Source: Undaria pinnatifida | Lineage: Eukaryota; Sar; Phaeophyceae; Laminariales; Alariaceae | Length of the DNA: 64,000 bases | Direction of reading: 5' to 3' | Assembly (NCBI GenBank): GCA_012845835.1 | Contig: JABAKD010000007.1 | Location: 10,048,888-10,112,887 of the forward strand | Program-made: the position numbers and the translations under genes | Notes under the pieces: model-generated | Told to the model about the DNA's origin: nothing | Databases searched by the model: none | What the model saw: the letters and a program-made list of their open reading frames with translations, nothing else | Shown here: piece after piece, positions 32,288-42,212 of the stretch | How positions within the stretch are numbered: position 1 is the first letter of the stretch | How the letters are laid out: each line of letters begins with the position of its first letter

Positions 32288-32560
32288 CTACGCCTCCAAG
32301 TACGGCGGCGCTGACGGCTGTGGCAGTGGCGATCGTGACGGCTGTGACGACTGAGACGTTCCCGGCTGCGACGGTGGCGGCCGTGACGGCTGTGACGGTG
32401 GCGGAAGTGAAGGCTGTGAAAGTAACGGCTGTAACGTTGCCGGCTGTGACTGCAGCGGCAGTGACGGCTGTGATGTTACCGGCTGTGACGGCGGCAGCGG
32501 TGACGGCTGTGACGGCGGCAGCGGTGACGGCTGTGACGTTACCGGCTGGGACGGCGGCGT
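32288..32560 (-). pseudogene. Copia Pro/Ser/Gln-rich region after integrase
   Basis: Degenerate PSQP repeats (PPSQPVTSQPS type) encoded by a GACGGCTGT-rich tandem DNA repeat. Frame differs from the integrase frame upstream and equals that of the linker downstream, so at least one frameshift separates it from integrase. Confidence 0.75.
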
Positions 32561-33768
32561 AGTGACGGTGGCGCGTATGTTATGGTGAACCCCGGCGTCG
32601 TTGTCGGCGCGGCGGCGTCCGCTAAGCCCACTGAACCCCCGGCGCCCGCCGGCGGCGGCAACGGCAGGACGGGCGTGCGGGGGACCATCCATACAATGTC
32701 GCTGGAATAACACACGCCTCCGGTGAAGCTCTTGATAACCTTCACGGTAGATAAGGAGTGGTTGTGACCGTTGTTGAGGTAAAAACACTTGACCGCTCGG
32801 GCATCGGACTTGGTGCTCCGGTCCACCCGCATCATGCCTGGATGGAAAAAAGGAATCACCTGCAGATCCGGCAGTCGCCCGAAGAAAACCTCGTGCGGTG
32901 ACCGCCATCCGATGTTCGTCTTGGTCGCGGAGCCGTTGAAACAGTCGAAAGCCCCCAGGGCAGCCTCGAGCCACAGACGGTTGCCATATGCGCCGACGAA
33001 CGGGATTTTGCCGAGGTCAACGTCCGGAAACAGTCGTCCAATCTCGAGACGTGCCGCATGGCCTCCCTTCATAGCACGCCAAATAGCACTCTCGACAACC
33101 GCGTTCTGCTGCGGCTTCCCCGGGGCTGTGTACTCGCGGCGAATCCCGGCAGAGTCGCAGTAGTCCACAAAGTCGCGGCTGATGAACTCCCCGGCGTTAT
33201 CAGTGCGGAAGCAGTTTGGCCTCCCCATTTCGTTCATGTCGGCGAGAAACTTCTGGACGTACGCGGTAGTCTCACACTTTCTCCTCATACCGTATGGCCG
33301 CATCCACCTGGAAGCGCTGTCCACGAACATGATCAGATACACCGACCCGCCCAGGGACGCCTCGTAAGGGACGGACAAATATATATGGACGGTCTCCATG
33401 GGCCTCCCTGCGCGCGATGTCGTCCTCCGCGGTGTTCCAGCACGTATCCCCTTAGCCTCCAAGCAGCCACCACACGGCTGTAGCACACCCGTCAGGATAA
33501 TCCCATGCTGCTGAGTTGTCTGCCTCAGAGGGCGTTCGTGCTGGTGGCCGGAGGAGACGTGAAAGTGATAAATATCGACCACCTTCTCGGGCTTCCCTAC
33601 AGTGAATGGGCGATTTCCTGGGGCGAGAACAGATTCAGCGGCACCTACGCTACCAGTGAGAAAAGTGTGTTTATCAATCTCTTCAAGGGCTTGCGCTGCC
33701 GCGGGGTTGAGTGCGGGGGGGAAAATATCTGTGTAATTTTGTCTCATCGTGACCATCCATGAGCTCAA
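32539..33768 (-). pseudogene. Copia integrase, catalytic Asp replaced
   Basis: Would insert the cDNA into host DNA. A zinc-binding HHCC region lies at residues 70-102 (HVSSGH, CGGC), then the core: VHIYLSVP at 125-132, TDNAGEF at 188-194 and PQQNAVVES at 218-226. D189 and E225 are 35 residues apart, the DD35E spacing. The first Asp, normally in an HTD-type motif before the GP pair, is Tyr129 here (codon TAT), and the GP is altered to SVP, so the enzyme should be catalytically dead. The C-terminal part keeps copia landmarks (SPHEVFFGRLPDL, RAVKCFYL). At 409 residues it is the longest intact frame in the element. Confidence 0.95.
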
Positions 33769-34795
33769 CGTCCGTGAACACGCTCATGTTGGGCGCCTGC
33801 ATGCCGGGGGTAGAAACAAGAGATCTAATCCCTACCACTCCTTGCTCTACTCCTGGAGAGGGCTCTGCAAGCGGTTGAGGTGTGAGCAGCACTGATGGTT
33901 CTGCACTTACAGTTGAAGTGTAAGCGGGAAAATATGACTCCGTAGGCACTACACCAGTAACGATGGGCGGGAAACTTGAGTCGCTAGGTACTACGTCGCT
34001 TCCGGCAGGCGGGAAACCTTAATCCGCGGCCATGCCTCCTTCTACCCTACGGTGGAAAAGGGGTTCAAAGCCAAAACCCGACGGCTCCGCGCCCCATCTA
34101 CACGAAAAGGCTCCGCCCCATCTACGCCCCATCTACACGAAAAGGGGGCATCTAAAGAGGGCGGGGGGTTGAGAACACGACGGGGGGGGAGGTTGAGCGC
34201 CAGTAAAAGCAGGCACAGCAGTAAGTCCGGCAGTCGGGTTCGGGTCCAGACGAGTGGCATACAAGCATGATCCGATTTCATCACGAGGGAAAGTGAGCTG
34301 TCTATAGAACAGATGCGTGCCCTCTTTATCCAAAATGATGGTTTGCCGTGCTTGGGCCTGGTGTAGAGAGAACAGGTTGAAACCTATTCCCTCCATCACG
34401 TACACTCCCGTGAGCTTCACATCAAAGTCCGTCTTCGAGTGCATTCTAAGGTTGAGATTACCCACCCCAATCACTCTCATTGCCTTACCATCCCCGATCA
34501 TGACTTTTCGCTTCTCAGGTGGGATCTCGACCCAGTCATATACATTGCGGGCGTCGCTGGTATTGTGATTTGTGGCTCCGCTGTCGGACACCCAAAATTC
34601 ACTACCTGCAGGCCCCTCTATACCTCTGCCACTAACTCTATCATGGTTCTGACTAGCAAGTGGCAACCCAGCAAATCCTACCCCATCAAAAATCGACTCC
34701 AACTCAGTCTCGCCCTGTGGCGCCGATCGAGCCATTAGGAGATGCAGTCCTGGCTGGAGAGGCATACATGGTCCGGGAGAAGGTGAGAGAAACAA
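33683..34795 (-). pseudogene. Copia protease region
   Basis: The aspartic protease that processes the polyprotein. The frame at 34,133-34,795 holds FWVSDSGATNH with the catalytic DSGA at residues 71-74, then MIGDGKAMRVIGVG and FNLFSLHQA, the usual copia protease-to-integrase order. After about residue 180 the sequence turns low-complexity and the frame ends at 34,133. A further fragment in the same phase covers 33,683-33,949, and the 180 bp between them is repetitive (CGCCCCATCTACAC units near 34,090-34,140). No CCHC zinc knuckle was found upstream. Confidence 0.9.
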
Positions 34796-35138
34796 GGTCG
34801 GGGCATGGCCGGGAGGAAGCTGCTGTTGTTGGGGCTGCGGTTGTTGCGATGGCTGCTGCCGTGGATTGATGCTGCTTCTCCTCCTTCCCTTGCAATGCCT
34901 CGAACACTTTTGTCAGCCCTTCCACACGCTGATCGGTGGGTAGGTTGCTGCTACCTCGGGAACCTTGTTCCTCGGGTTGCGCTCCTCTCCATTCTTCGTC
35001 GGCTTGAGGCTCAGGTGCGACTGCTTCTTGCTGGGCGTGCCGGGCATCGGCTAGCTTTTCCTTTACTTGGTTATCTAGGTAGGCCTGTATGGCTTGGTGT
35101 TGGTCAGTTGTCATATCTGGAAAAAGAGATAAGTCCAT
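34704..35138 (-). pseudogene. Copia gag-like N-terminal frame
   Basis: A 144-codon frame starting 59 bp inside the 5' LTR, the expected place for gag. It contains DQHQAIQAYLDNQVKEKLAD, probably helical and resembling gag-proximal sequence, then acidic and Ala/Thr-rich stretches. It overlaps the protease frame by about 90 bp in a different phase. It is far shorter than a usual copia Gag and lacks an obvious nucleocapsid CCHC motif, so most of gag appears deleted. Confidence 0.7.
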
Positions 35139-35197
35139 CCTGCTGACCTGTTGGGCTTCCTCGCAGCACGATCTCTGGTGACGTCACTACGCTAGCG

Positions 35198-35497
35198 TAT
35201 TGGAGTACCTTGTACGCGAGGTTGCCTAGGTCATCATGTGGTGGATCATGTCAAGGTGGGAGCCGTCGATGGGCCGTCGGAAGCAGTCATAATAAAGGCA
35301 AAAAAGGATGAATATTATTATTACTGTCTCCGCCGAAGAAGGAAGAGCACCCAAACGGCTGCAAAATTCACAATTCATCCGACATGCCAAATACAAATAT
35401 TGCAACTCCCTGAATACGAATTTCATATTATGATCTTCGTAGATACTTTGCAGTTACTTTCATCAGACATTGGTACGAGAAAGTTGTCAATCCTACA
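35198..35497 (-). repeat. Copia 5' LTR
   Basis: 300 bp, the counterpart of 29,156-29,472, with a shorter ATT run. The outer end is followed by the AAACG duplication. I could not name the tRNA for the primer-binding site (minus strand begins CGCTAGCGTAGTGACG). Confidence 0.92.
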
Positions 35498-35545
35498 AAA
35501 CGTGCATCCCCCTTTCGTGGGATGACTCATTCGGGTGAGGTATTT
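35498..35545. mobile_element. MITE family H, copy 3, right part
   Basis: AAACG target duplication (35,498-35,502) followed by the family's right end, CTTTCGTGGGATGACTC. Confidence 0.8.
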
Positions 35546-35991
35546 GACTCCTCAGCGGAGGAGGAAGTCTCAACAACAACAAAAAATGTTCACCTCGATA
35601 CCGTAGCTTCAGTCTTGCTGAGATTTTTTCAGGCCCCTTTTTCGTGACGACATGCAAGATTGGCAAATGCCATGGCAGAGGTGGGCTAAGAAAATCGAGT
35701 CGCAGACAAAAACTCGATGCCATCCTCAGCGCGCGTGTGTGTGGTGTTGCAGTTCTCTCACATGAGCTTGTTTTTGCAGGAACTCGATGCCATCTAAACA
35801 TTGAAGGCAGTTGTTGTTCTCGCGTTATCTCATCGCCATAATTGGGCCGTGGTCGAGGCACAGGCTCCATCCACCCTTCCTTGAGGGGGATATGAGTGTG
35901 ATGTTGTCCATGCAGTTCGGGGGTGGGAGGGGATGACGGGATGAACTTTTGGTTGGTGTAAATGGGGGGGGAGGGGCGCCTGCTACAAACA
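35546..35991. other. Unassigned sequence
   Basis: Contains a short direct repeat (AACTCGATGCCATC at about 35,711 and 35,782) and GTGACGACATGCAAGATTGG, weakly like the tail-unit motif at 21.57 and 25.3 kb. No gene. Confidence 0.45.
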
Positions 35992-36299
35992 GACGCGTGC
36001 TACGATATAGGTATCAAGGTATACCACTTTTCGGCTGAATCGTTTTCGGAATGAATGGCGGGGCTCCTTAAAACCAAAAAAATCGTCCGGAATTTCAACC
36101 TTTTTCTTCGCGACAATTTTCGTTTGTATGTATACCTGACGCCATGGGATTTCTCATCCTGTATGATGGTACAATTATATTTTGACCCGGAATGTTTTTT
36201 GGCCTCAAAAGAAAAAAGAAAAAAAGGTTCTTCAGCCAGGAACCTCTCCGAGACAAAATAAAAAAAGGTACACTCTTCCGTAGCCCGTAGCGCATGCGT
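35992..36299. mobile_element. MITE family A, copy 2
   Basis: Left GACGCGTGCTACGATATAGG, body AATGGCGGGGCTCCTTAAAA and GCCATGGGATTTCTCATCC, right end TTCCGTAGCCCGTAGCGC. Confidence 0.75.
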
Positions 36300-36359
36300 T
36301 GACAGAAGTACAAAAAAAATACTCCGGAGTAGCTATTTTTTGTCATCATTTTTCCTTGA

Positions 36360-36800
36360 GACGCGTGCTACATGATACTGTACACGTCTCGCTTTTCGAT
36401 TTTTTTTTTTTTTTTCTTCGTTTGCGAATGGCGGGACTTCTTAACCCATTAGCGTCGGAATATCGTTGCTGTTTTGGCAATCTGTGGAACGTTTTGTAAA
36501 AATAACCGTAGGTCATGAATTTGCTCCCCGGTACCTCTGTCAAGACACATTGCGCCGCGACGGTTAGGTACACCTTTTGTTTTGTTTTTCTGGGGGGTGT
36601 CTCGCTTGAGAATAGCCCTTTTTACCTCACCGACAAAAAATATATATATATATATATGTTGACCTAAACTGAGAGTACCCGACTGACCAACAAGTTCATG
36701 ATCTACGTTCACAAAAGATTCCACAGATTGCCAAAATGGCATTGACGTTCAGACGATAATAGGTCAAGGAGTCCCGCCATTCAGAAACAAAAAAATCAAA
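36360..36800. mobile_element. MITE family A remnants, head-to-head
   Basis: GACGCGTGCTACATGATAC opens one remnant (36,360), and GGAGTCCCGCCATTCAGAAAC (about 36,767) belongs to an oppositely oriented one. A direct match TTTTGGCAATCTGTGGAA at 36,472 and its inverted counterpart near 36,718 support a rearranged pair. Confidence 0.55.
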
Positions 36801-36839
36801 AAGCCAAACGGCTCCTCAGGCTAGGAGCCTTGAATAAAT

Positions 36840-37100
36840 GATGGTGGTCAAGGCTGCAGTTGGGGGGGGGTTACCCCCGTTTTCACTGCTGAACTTGAGC
36901 CACCATACTCGTACGAATGACTCTCTGCACCTCACTGGCGAAAAGTTTTCACGCGATATGCTTGGCGCGGCGTGGCTAATTATTGTGTTGCGGGTTCATG
37001 TCGCGAGAGTAACAAAAAAAAAAAAAAAAACTCAAGACCGCAAAGGAACTGAAAAAAAAAGTGCCCAAAAGGGGGTAAAACGACATAACCCTGTAACATA
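36840..37100. mobile_element. MITE family E remnant
   Basis: GGTTACCCCCGTTTTCACTGC, then CGAATGACTCTCTGCACCTCACTGGCG and GGCGCGGCGTGGCTAA. The same order of blocks is seen at 46,060-46,260 and 63,090-63,385, where it ends in a GTCACTCGC palindrome. Confidence 0.6.
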
Positions 37101-37650
37101 GCCTGGGTCTGACCAGTGCACCATTACTACCGCATCATGCGCCAGGGAGGGCGGCAAGAAAACCGGTGGCAGCCCGTACCTCCTTTGAAGCCCAGAGATG
37201 GCGGCATGCACATCTATCTTTACCTGCTCTTCCCCTGCGCAAAACGTCCGTCGGGTTCATCGTAAGAACAACTCACCTTTTCTGGTGCAACGAAGCATTT
37301 TGACCACGAGGTGGTACATGGTGAACCCCCCCCTTTGGCGAAGTCACCTCGCTTGGGGTAAAAACCGTTTTCGGGGGCCCGGCAAGATCGCCTCTCGCTT
37401 GCCTTGAAAGCCGTCTCCAACCCCAAGGACTTAAAAGAAACACCTTCAGCTGAAGCGAAACGTTTCGAAGGCGAGGTGGTTTTTGGTCAGCCTCCCCCTG
37501 GCACACATTGCCGCGCTTGCATTGAAAACCATCATCCCCCCCGGACGACGAAACGCTTCCATCCCAGGCGTGACTCGTACACAGTAAGGGTGCACACAAA
37601 GGTTCTCAGAGACTCCTCCCTTGAGGACCTCCATGGACGCGTGCTGCAGT
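37101..37650. other. Unassigned sequence
   Basis: Frames up to 108 codons on the minus strand, none recognised. Confidence 0.4.
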
Positions 37651-37950
37651 GAGGCGCGCTACGGCATAGATAGGTAGCACTTGACGCGTACTTCGACAGA
37701 GGTGGCACTTTTTGCCTATATTTTTTCAGAACGCTGGGGACCCTTAACCCATCTTAACCTCGAATCGTCGGAATTTCGTTTTTCGTTGTGCGAAACGGGG
37801 TTGTCTTGTTATACCCGGGCCACGGGTTTTTTGCCTCGGCTTGCACGCTCGGTTTGCTCAAAACCGTTTCACTTTTTTTAGAGCTCACTTGAGGTGAGGA
37901 GTTTCAGAAGAAAAAAAAAATACGGTGCAACTCTACCGTGCCATGCGTCA
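37651..37950. mobile_element. MITE family A, copy 3
   Basis: Left GGCGCGCTACGGCATAGATA, right TACGGTGCAACTCTACCGTG. Internal GAGCTCACTTGAGGTGAGGAG hairpin remnant. Confidence 0.65.
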
Positions 37951-37986
37951 CATTGTGGGGGATTTTTGTTCCTGGAATTTATAACA

Positions 37987-38135
37987 CTTTACGACAATCA
38001 TGCGAAACGAAAGCGGCCTACCGAGCCATGTGTCACATTGTGTGATGTTTTTGTTCCTGGAATTTCGGGGCTCCCCTTGACCCAAAAATCGCCGTAAAAA
38101 ATAGGCCGCTTTCGTTTCGCATGATTGTCGTAAAG
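37987..38135. repeat. 34-bp perfect inverted repeat with 81-bp loop
   Basis: Left arm 37,987-38,020, right arm 38,102-38,135, exact reverse complements (arm begins CTTTACGACAATCATGCG). Pairing continues outward with one mismatch. The sequence is MITE family A interior, so this is probably two half-elements joined in opposite orientation. Confidence 0.93.
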
Positions 38136-38401
38136 TATTACACCTAGGCCATGGAATTTTTTCGTCTGGAGAGCGGGACTTTTTCATCAGGGTATAGCAG
38201 CTTTATATATCTCGAAAATCAGCTTTTGGGGAGGAGGTCTTAAGCTCCCCAAATTGAGGAAAAAAAAAAAACTCGGGAAAAAAAAACACGGTGCAGCTCT
38301 ACCGCAGCGCGAGTCTTGTGATATTTTTGTTTCTTAATGGCGGGGCCCCCCTTAAGCCCTTGGTACGACAGAGGTAGCAGTTTTGTACCAAAGAAAAAAG
38401 C

Positions 38402-38672
38402 CATCCCACGGTAGAGTTGCAGCAGCATCAGTCCCTGAGCTCCTCACATGAAGAACTCAATATCTCACCCGATACTCCATGACCTTGAAGGCGTTCGTTC
38501 GTTCTCGCACAGCCCGACCAAGCTTCTATGCCTTACTGTAGCCCTAAAAAACAATACAGTGTGTACTCGTGAAATGACCTGGCTGATGACTAACCGGTAG
38601 TTCCTCACTTGGGGAGGGCAATCGGACAGGTGCATTATTAGTTAATCCAACAACTGCAACCCCTACTGTGGG
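38402..38672. mobile_element. MITE family H, copy 4
   Basis: Left CATCCCACGGTAGAGTTGCAG, right CTGCAACCCCTACTGTGGGA. Its last ~60 bp are duplicated at 38,731-38,783, with the following GACTATAGCGAG. Confidence 0.85.
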
Positions 38673-38896
38673 ATGACTCAAAAATAGCAGTTTCTGACTA
38701 TAGCGAGGATTCTCAACCAATTCTCGTCGTCCGGTGCATTATCAGTTAATCCAACAACTGCAACCCCTACTGTGGGATGACTCAAAAAAGCTGTTTCTGA
38801 CTATAGCGAGACTTCTTCACCCGTTCTCGTTTCGCAAAATGAATTATTTTCTCCATATGCCTCGGGCACGCGAGTTTCTTTTTTTGCCCGACGGCA

Positions 38897-39152
38897 GACT
38901 GATTCTACGATGGCCACCCCCAACACCACCAGCGATTTTGTTTAACGAACGTTTCATGGCTGCTCAGCACAAGGAAGGATACGATTGAAATCAAATCATC
39001 CATATGTGATCTTGCGTCCAAAAGCTTATCGATCGATGACGTCGGGGAGGGTGTCGAGGGACACCGTATTGCAGGAGATACGACCGGGAGCTAGTTTTGA
39101 AACCGCCGATTTCGATAAAGAAAAGTTGGGGGGCTAGACCGTAACACGACTC
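38897..39152. mobile_element. MITE family B, copy 3
   Basis: Left GACTGATTCTACGATGGCC, core ACGTTTCATGGCTGCTCAGC, right GGGGGCTAGACCGTAACACGACTC. Confidence 0.8.
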
Positions 39153-39283
39153 TGCACTTTCAAAATGCTCAAATCGTTTTCTTTAAGAGCTTCTCCAGGT
39201 GAGGAGCTTCAGAAAAGAAAAGAAAAAAACGGTGCAACTCTACCATACGTATCACGTGTCCCATTCTTATGTTGAAAAATGCA

Positions 39284-39520
39284 GGACTTTTCGCTGGTCA
39301 TGAGATGACCCGCGGGTCGGGGTCCCGAAGGTTTTCAAAATCTCGCGGGTCGAATCGGGTCGGGTCAAGGGGTGTTCGAAATCTCAGGGGCCGGTTCGAG
39401 TCGGGTCACCAGCTGTTTTTTAGTCTCTCGGATCGGGTGGGGTCATCCTGGCCCAACCGATCCGCGAGCAGTAGCCCGACCAGTGACCCAACCGACCCGC
39501 GAGCAGTAGGCCGACCCAAA
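39284..39520. repeat. GGGTC-type array, small
   Basis: Opens with AGGACTTTTCGCTGGTCATG, the array-edge motif shared with 44,225, 60,405 and (inverted) 63,040. Contains CGCGGGTCG repeats, with the polarity switching to GACC-type near 39,455. Confidence 0.75.
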
Positions 39521-39714
39521 ACCCTCGTAAGATTGTTTGTTTGTATGTCTGGGCCATGTGTTTGTCCGTCGGTTTGCATTCTCGGTTTACTCTAAATCTT
39601 TTGTTTGGTGACGAATAGGGCCCCTCGAGCAGGGATCCCTGCAGGGCAAAAGTGGGGCGCACTTCCACCGTGGATTATGTCCAACAGCACGAAAAAAAAA
39701 ATGGACGTTGAAGA

Positions 39715-39978
39715 GCAATCCCACGCCTAAGGGGGGCGGTGCAGCAGAAGTTTCGGGGGGCCCTCCTCACCTGAGCGGCTCGGTACATCACCCGAAACAT
39801 GAAGCCCGGGAGGTATTTGTTCGTGCAAGCCCCGGCCAACACTTCCATGCGCTGGTCCTAAACTTACGTACTCGTGAGAAATTATCACAGCGACCGATAG
39901 GTGCCACGCTTGAGGAGCTCAAGCAGCCAGAAACGGTTTGGTCCACAAACGTGAAACCCTTTACCGCGGGATGACTCT
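39715..39978. mobile_element. MITE family H, copy 5
   Basis: Left GCAATCCCACGCCTAAGG, right TACCGCGGGATGACTC. Its right part gives the uninterrupted form of the site hit by the copia element. Confidence 0.75.
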
Positions 39979-40009
39979 CTCCCCGGAGGAGCTCCCTCCG
40001 TGGACGGGT

Positions 40010-40188
40010 GACGCACGCTACGATATGGAGGCATTTCACTTTTCTTCAATGAAAATGGGTTCCGAATGACGGAGCTCCTTAACCCGAAATCGTCGGGGAA
40101 AAAAATAATAATGGGCCATTTTTTTCTTTCTTGCATGATGATTCTCTTTGAGTACCTACCTACAGTCCACGGGATTTTTCATCCGGCA
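40010..40188. mobile_element. MITE family A, copy 4, left part (split by element D)
   Basis: Starts GACGCACGCTACGATATGGA and runs through CTTAACCCGAAATCGTCGGG to CACGGGATTTTTCATCCGGCA. Continues at 40,730. Confidence 0.78.
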
Positions 40189-40729
40189 TATTATAAAAAT
40201 GAAAATACACTCCAGCTGTGAGATCGAAGATTTTGTCAAAACTCATCTTTGCAAGCTGTGTGTGATACTACGTTCGCGCGTATTACGGGTTGTGTGTCCT
40301 CATTAAGGATAGAGGTCGGCGACTCCCCTTGCAACTACAGTGTAGCTATCAGGGTCAACAGGGTGATGTTAGGCAGTCTGTGCGCGGAAACTATAAAACC
40401 CGTTTCTGAGAGGGACAAAATCTGACAGCTGTGGAAGGAAATGCACCAGTTCATCAAGTGAACCCTGTAAGTCGAATATCCGGTGAGGGAACGGCGGAGT
40501 TTTTAAGGACGTGGGGGCCTGATTTTGATCAAAAGGCGGGCGGGAGGGGGGAAGGGGGGGGGGAGGCGACGGGTGGGGCAGGTCTATTTGTGCGTGGAAA
40601 CTATAAATATTTCTTGTGGGGGAGGGGGAGGAATGTGGCGGGGGGGGGGCGGGGGCGGGGGGGAAGGGCTTTAGGTCGCATAGATGTAGGGGTTGGCTAT
40701 ACGCGTGGTGCTAGGTCTAGGCGATGGTG
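40189..40729 (+). mobile_element. TATA-bearing dispersed element D, copy 3, with boundaries
   Basis: A 541-bp insertion in a family A MITE, flanked by CGGCA on both sides (40,184-40,188 and 40,730-40,734). Starts TATTATAAAAATGAAAATAC. Landmarks: CTCATCTTTGCAAGC, AACTACAGTGTAGCTATCAG, the TATA-like ACTATAAAACC (about 40,390), and CCTGTAAGTCGAATA with a splice-donor-like GTAAGT. The second half is G-rich (GGGGGAGGGG) and is not matched in the other copies. No LTRs or TIRs seen. What mobilises it is unknown; a retroposed or LTR-derived promoter fragment is possible. Confidence 0.72.
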
Positions 40730-40860
40730 CGGCAGTTTTTGTTTTTATCCAAATCAGTTTTTTTGGGAGAGACATGTCTTAAGCTCCGAAACTGGGCAAC
40801 CTTCAAGAAAAAAAAGAAGTGGTGTGCACACCTCTATCGTAGCAAGCACGCGTCGGCTAC
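40730..40860. mobile_element. MITE family A, copy 4, right part
   Basis: TTTTTATCCAAATCAGTTTTT, GTCTTAAGCTCC and the terminal CACCTCTATCGTAGCAAGC, completing the element begun at 40,010. Confidence 0.78.
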
Positions 40861-40916
40861 GGTAGTCTACGGCAGGGGGGTGCCTTGTGGGGGACCCTTT
40901 TCGCGGTGACTCGGGG

Positions 40917-40934
40917 TCACTCGCGCGAGTGAGC
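40917..40934. repeat. GTCACTCGCGCGAGTGAG palindrome
   Basis: 17 of 18 bases of the GTCACTCGC-type palindrome, followed by a C-run. Confidence 0.8.
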
Positions 40935-41454
40935 CCCCCCCCACTGTTCTGTTCCCTTTGCGACCGACCCTAAGCTTTCGCGCTGCCCTATTTAGCTTTC
41001 GGGATATTAATCCGCAAGTGATGGTGTGCTACGCTGCGCCCGAACATAACCTCCTGAAGAAGTTTCGTCCCGCGAGGTACAGAATCAGTCGTCGTGCGAA
41101 TAATGGTGAAAAGCCGATATTTAATGGGAATGGAGGTAACGGTCCTGCGCTAGGCTTGGTCCATGTGCCGCCCCCGCCCCCAGGATGCGGCCTGCGTGGC
41201 CCCTCCTTTGGTGGTGTCGCAGCATTCCGTGCTGTTGGGTCGCGACAGTGTGGTGGGTGCTTCACCGGCACCGCACACACATGCCGCTCCCTCGTAGAGC
41301 CCCCTCGTCTTTCGGTCAATCGAATTGTGACGAGCAGGCGTTGTTGGCAGCACGCCCCGGTGGGCGTATCGGCCTCTGCCATCGACCTCCTCCTCTCGCC
41401 TGGGACGACGGTGGTGGTTTCCGGCGTCACTACGACTTGCGCTACAGCGTGCGC
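40935..41454. other. Unassigned; open frames on both strands
   Basis: A plus frame of 186 codons (40,958-41,518) and minus frames of 127-151 codons overlap here. None has a motif I recognise. Confidence 0.35.
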
Positions 41455-41650
41455 GGCGGGAGTAGCAACGGTGACCGCCGGCAAGGACCGCTCGCGCTGT
41501 TGCTACAACGGGAACTGAAGGACACGCCGCCAAGCGCTGGGTTGCGCTAACACTTGAGTTAAATCAAAACTTTCACGACGTGTGTGTATGAAAATACGTG
41601 GAAGTTGTGATGAGCTTGAGCTTTATTTTTCTCCATCCGCTGGAGGATTA
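41455..41650. repeat. Dispersed repeat R5, copy a
   Basis: Matches 59,478-59,670: GACCGCCGG, CTCGCGCTGT, CGGGAACTGAAGGACACGC, then AGCTTTATTTTTC and CCATCCGC-GGAGGAT. On the minus strand both copies share an ACPSVPxVxTARAV peptide, on the plus strand SRCxYxGN-stop. Either could be retroelement coding sequence; undecided. Confidence 0.75.
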
Positions 41651-41954
41651 ATACGCCAACAAAAAACTACGCTAGGACCGTACCAGGTAGCACGTTTTTG
41701 ACGAAAACCAATGTTGGTTTTAGGCGGGGTTCTTTGACTAAACAAAACACCCTCTTGATCTCGTTGTGAATGCAATCTTCGTTTTTTCTTACAAACCCAC
41801 CATTTCTTAGTTTACCCTCGTGGGCCGTGAGCTTGTCCATCCCGTTGCACCTCGATATATGTCAACAAAATGTCATCAATTTTATTCTCATCATGATGAT
41901 GGGGTTAATCTAGTAAAGATGGAGGCCTTAGCAAAAATGTTTAGTGTTGTGTAG
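41651..41954. other. Unassigned sequence
   Basis: Nothing recognised. Confidence 0.4.
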
Positions 41955-42185
41955 GGTCATCCCACCTTAGGGGTTGTTGTTTTTTTTGTGAGCGAAAAGG
42001 TTTTTGACCGGTTATGAGCTCTCCCCAATGCAAGTGTGGATCATCGGTTAGTGTGAACTAGAGCGCAGCGCATAGAAAATGTTTGGTCGGGCTGCGCGAA
42101 CGAACGAATGCCTTCGAAGTCACGTTCGGCGGGGGGGGATGAGACGTTGAGCTAGCTCCTCGTGTTAGAAGCTCAGAACAATCTT
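41955..42185. mobile_element. MITE family H, copy 6 (degenerate)
   Basis: Left GTCATCCCACCTTAGGGGTT; internal GGTCGGGCTGCGCGAACGAA and AATGCCTTCGAAGTC. Right end decayed. Confidence 0.65.
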
Positions 42186-42212
42186 AGAATCTGCTACACC
42201 CCCTAGCGCGGG

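Larger units (their letters stand above)
29156..35497 (-). mobile_element. Ty1/copia retrotransposon, full length, decayed pol
   Basis: A 6,342-bp element read on the minus strand: 5' LTR 35,198-35,497, short leader, gag-like frame, protease, integrase, Pro/Ser-rich linker, reverse transcriptase, RNase H, polypurine tract, 3' LTR 29,156-29,472. Integrase preceding RT is the copia order. The 5-bp AAACG duplication on both sides proves a single insertion, into a family H MITE. Coding capacity is lost through several frame changes, at least two in-frame stops and a substituted integrase catalytic residue. The LTRs differ by a handful of substitutions and by ATT-number and other small indels, so the insertion is fairly recent relative to its surroundings. 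Confidence 0.95.

Noticed and set aside
40958-41518. 186-codon plus-strand frame beginning near the 40.9-kb palindrome
   Set aside because: The start lies in MITE-like sequence, and the conserved part is only the last ~20 codons shared with repeat R5, where the minus strand is equally open.
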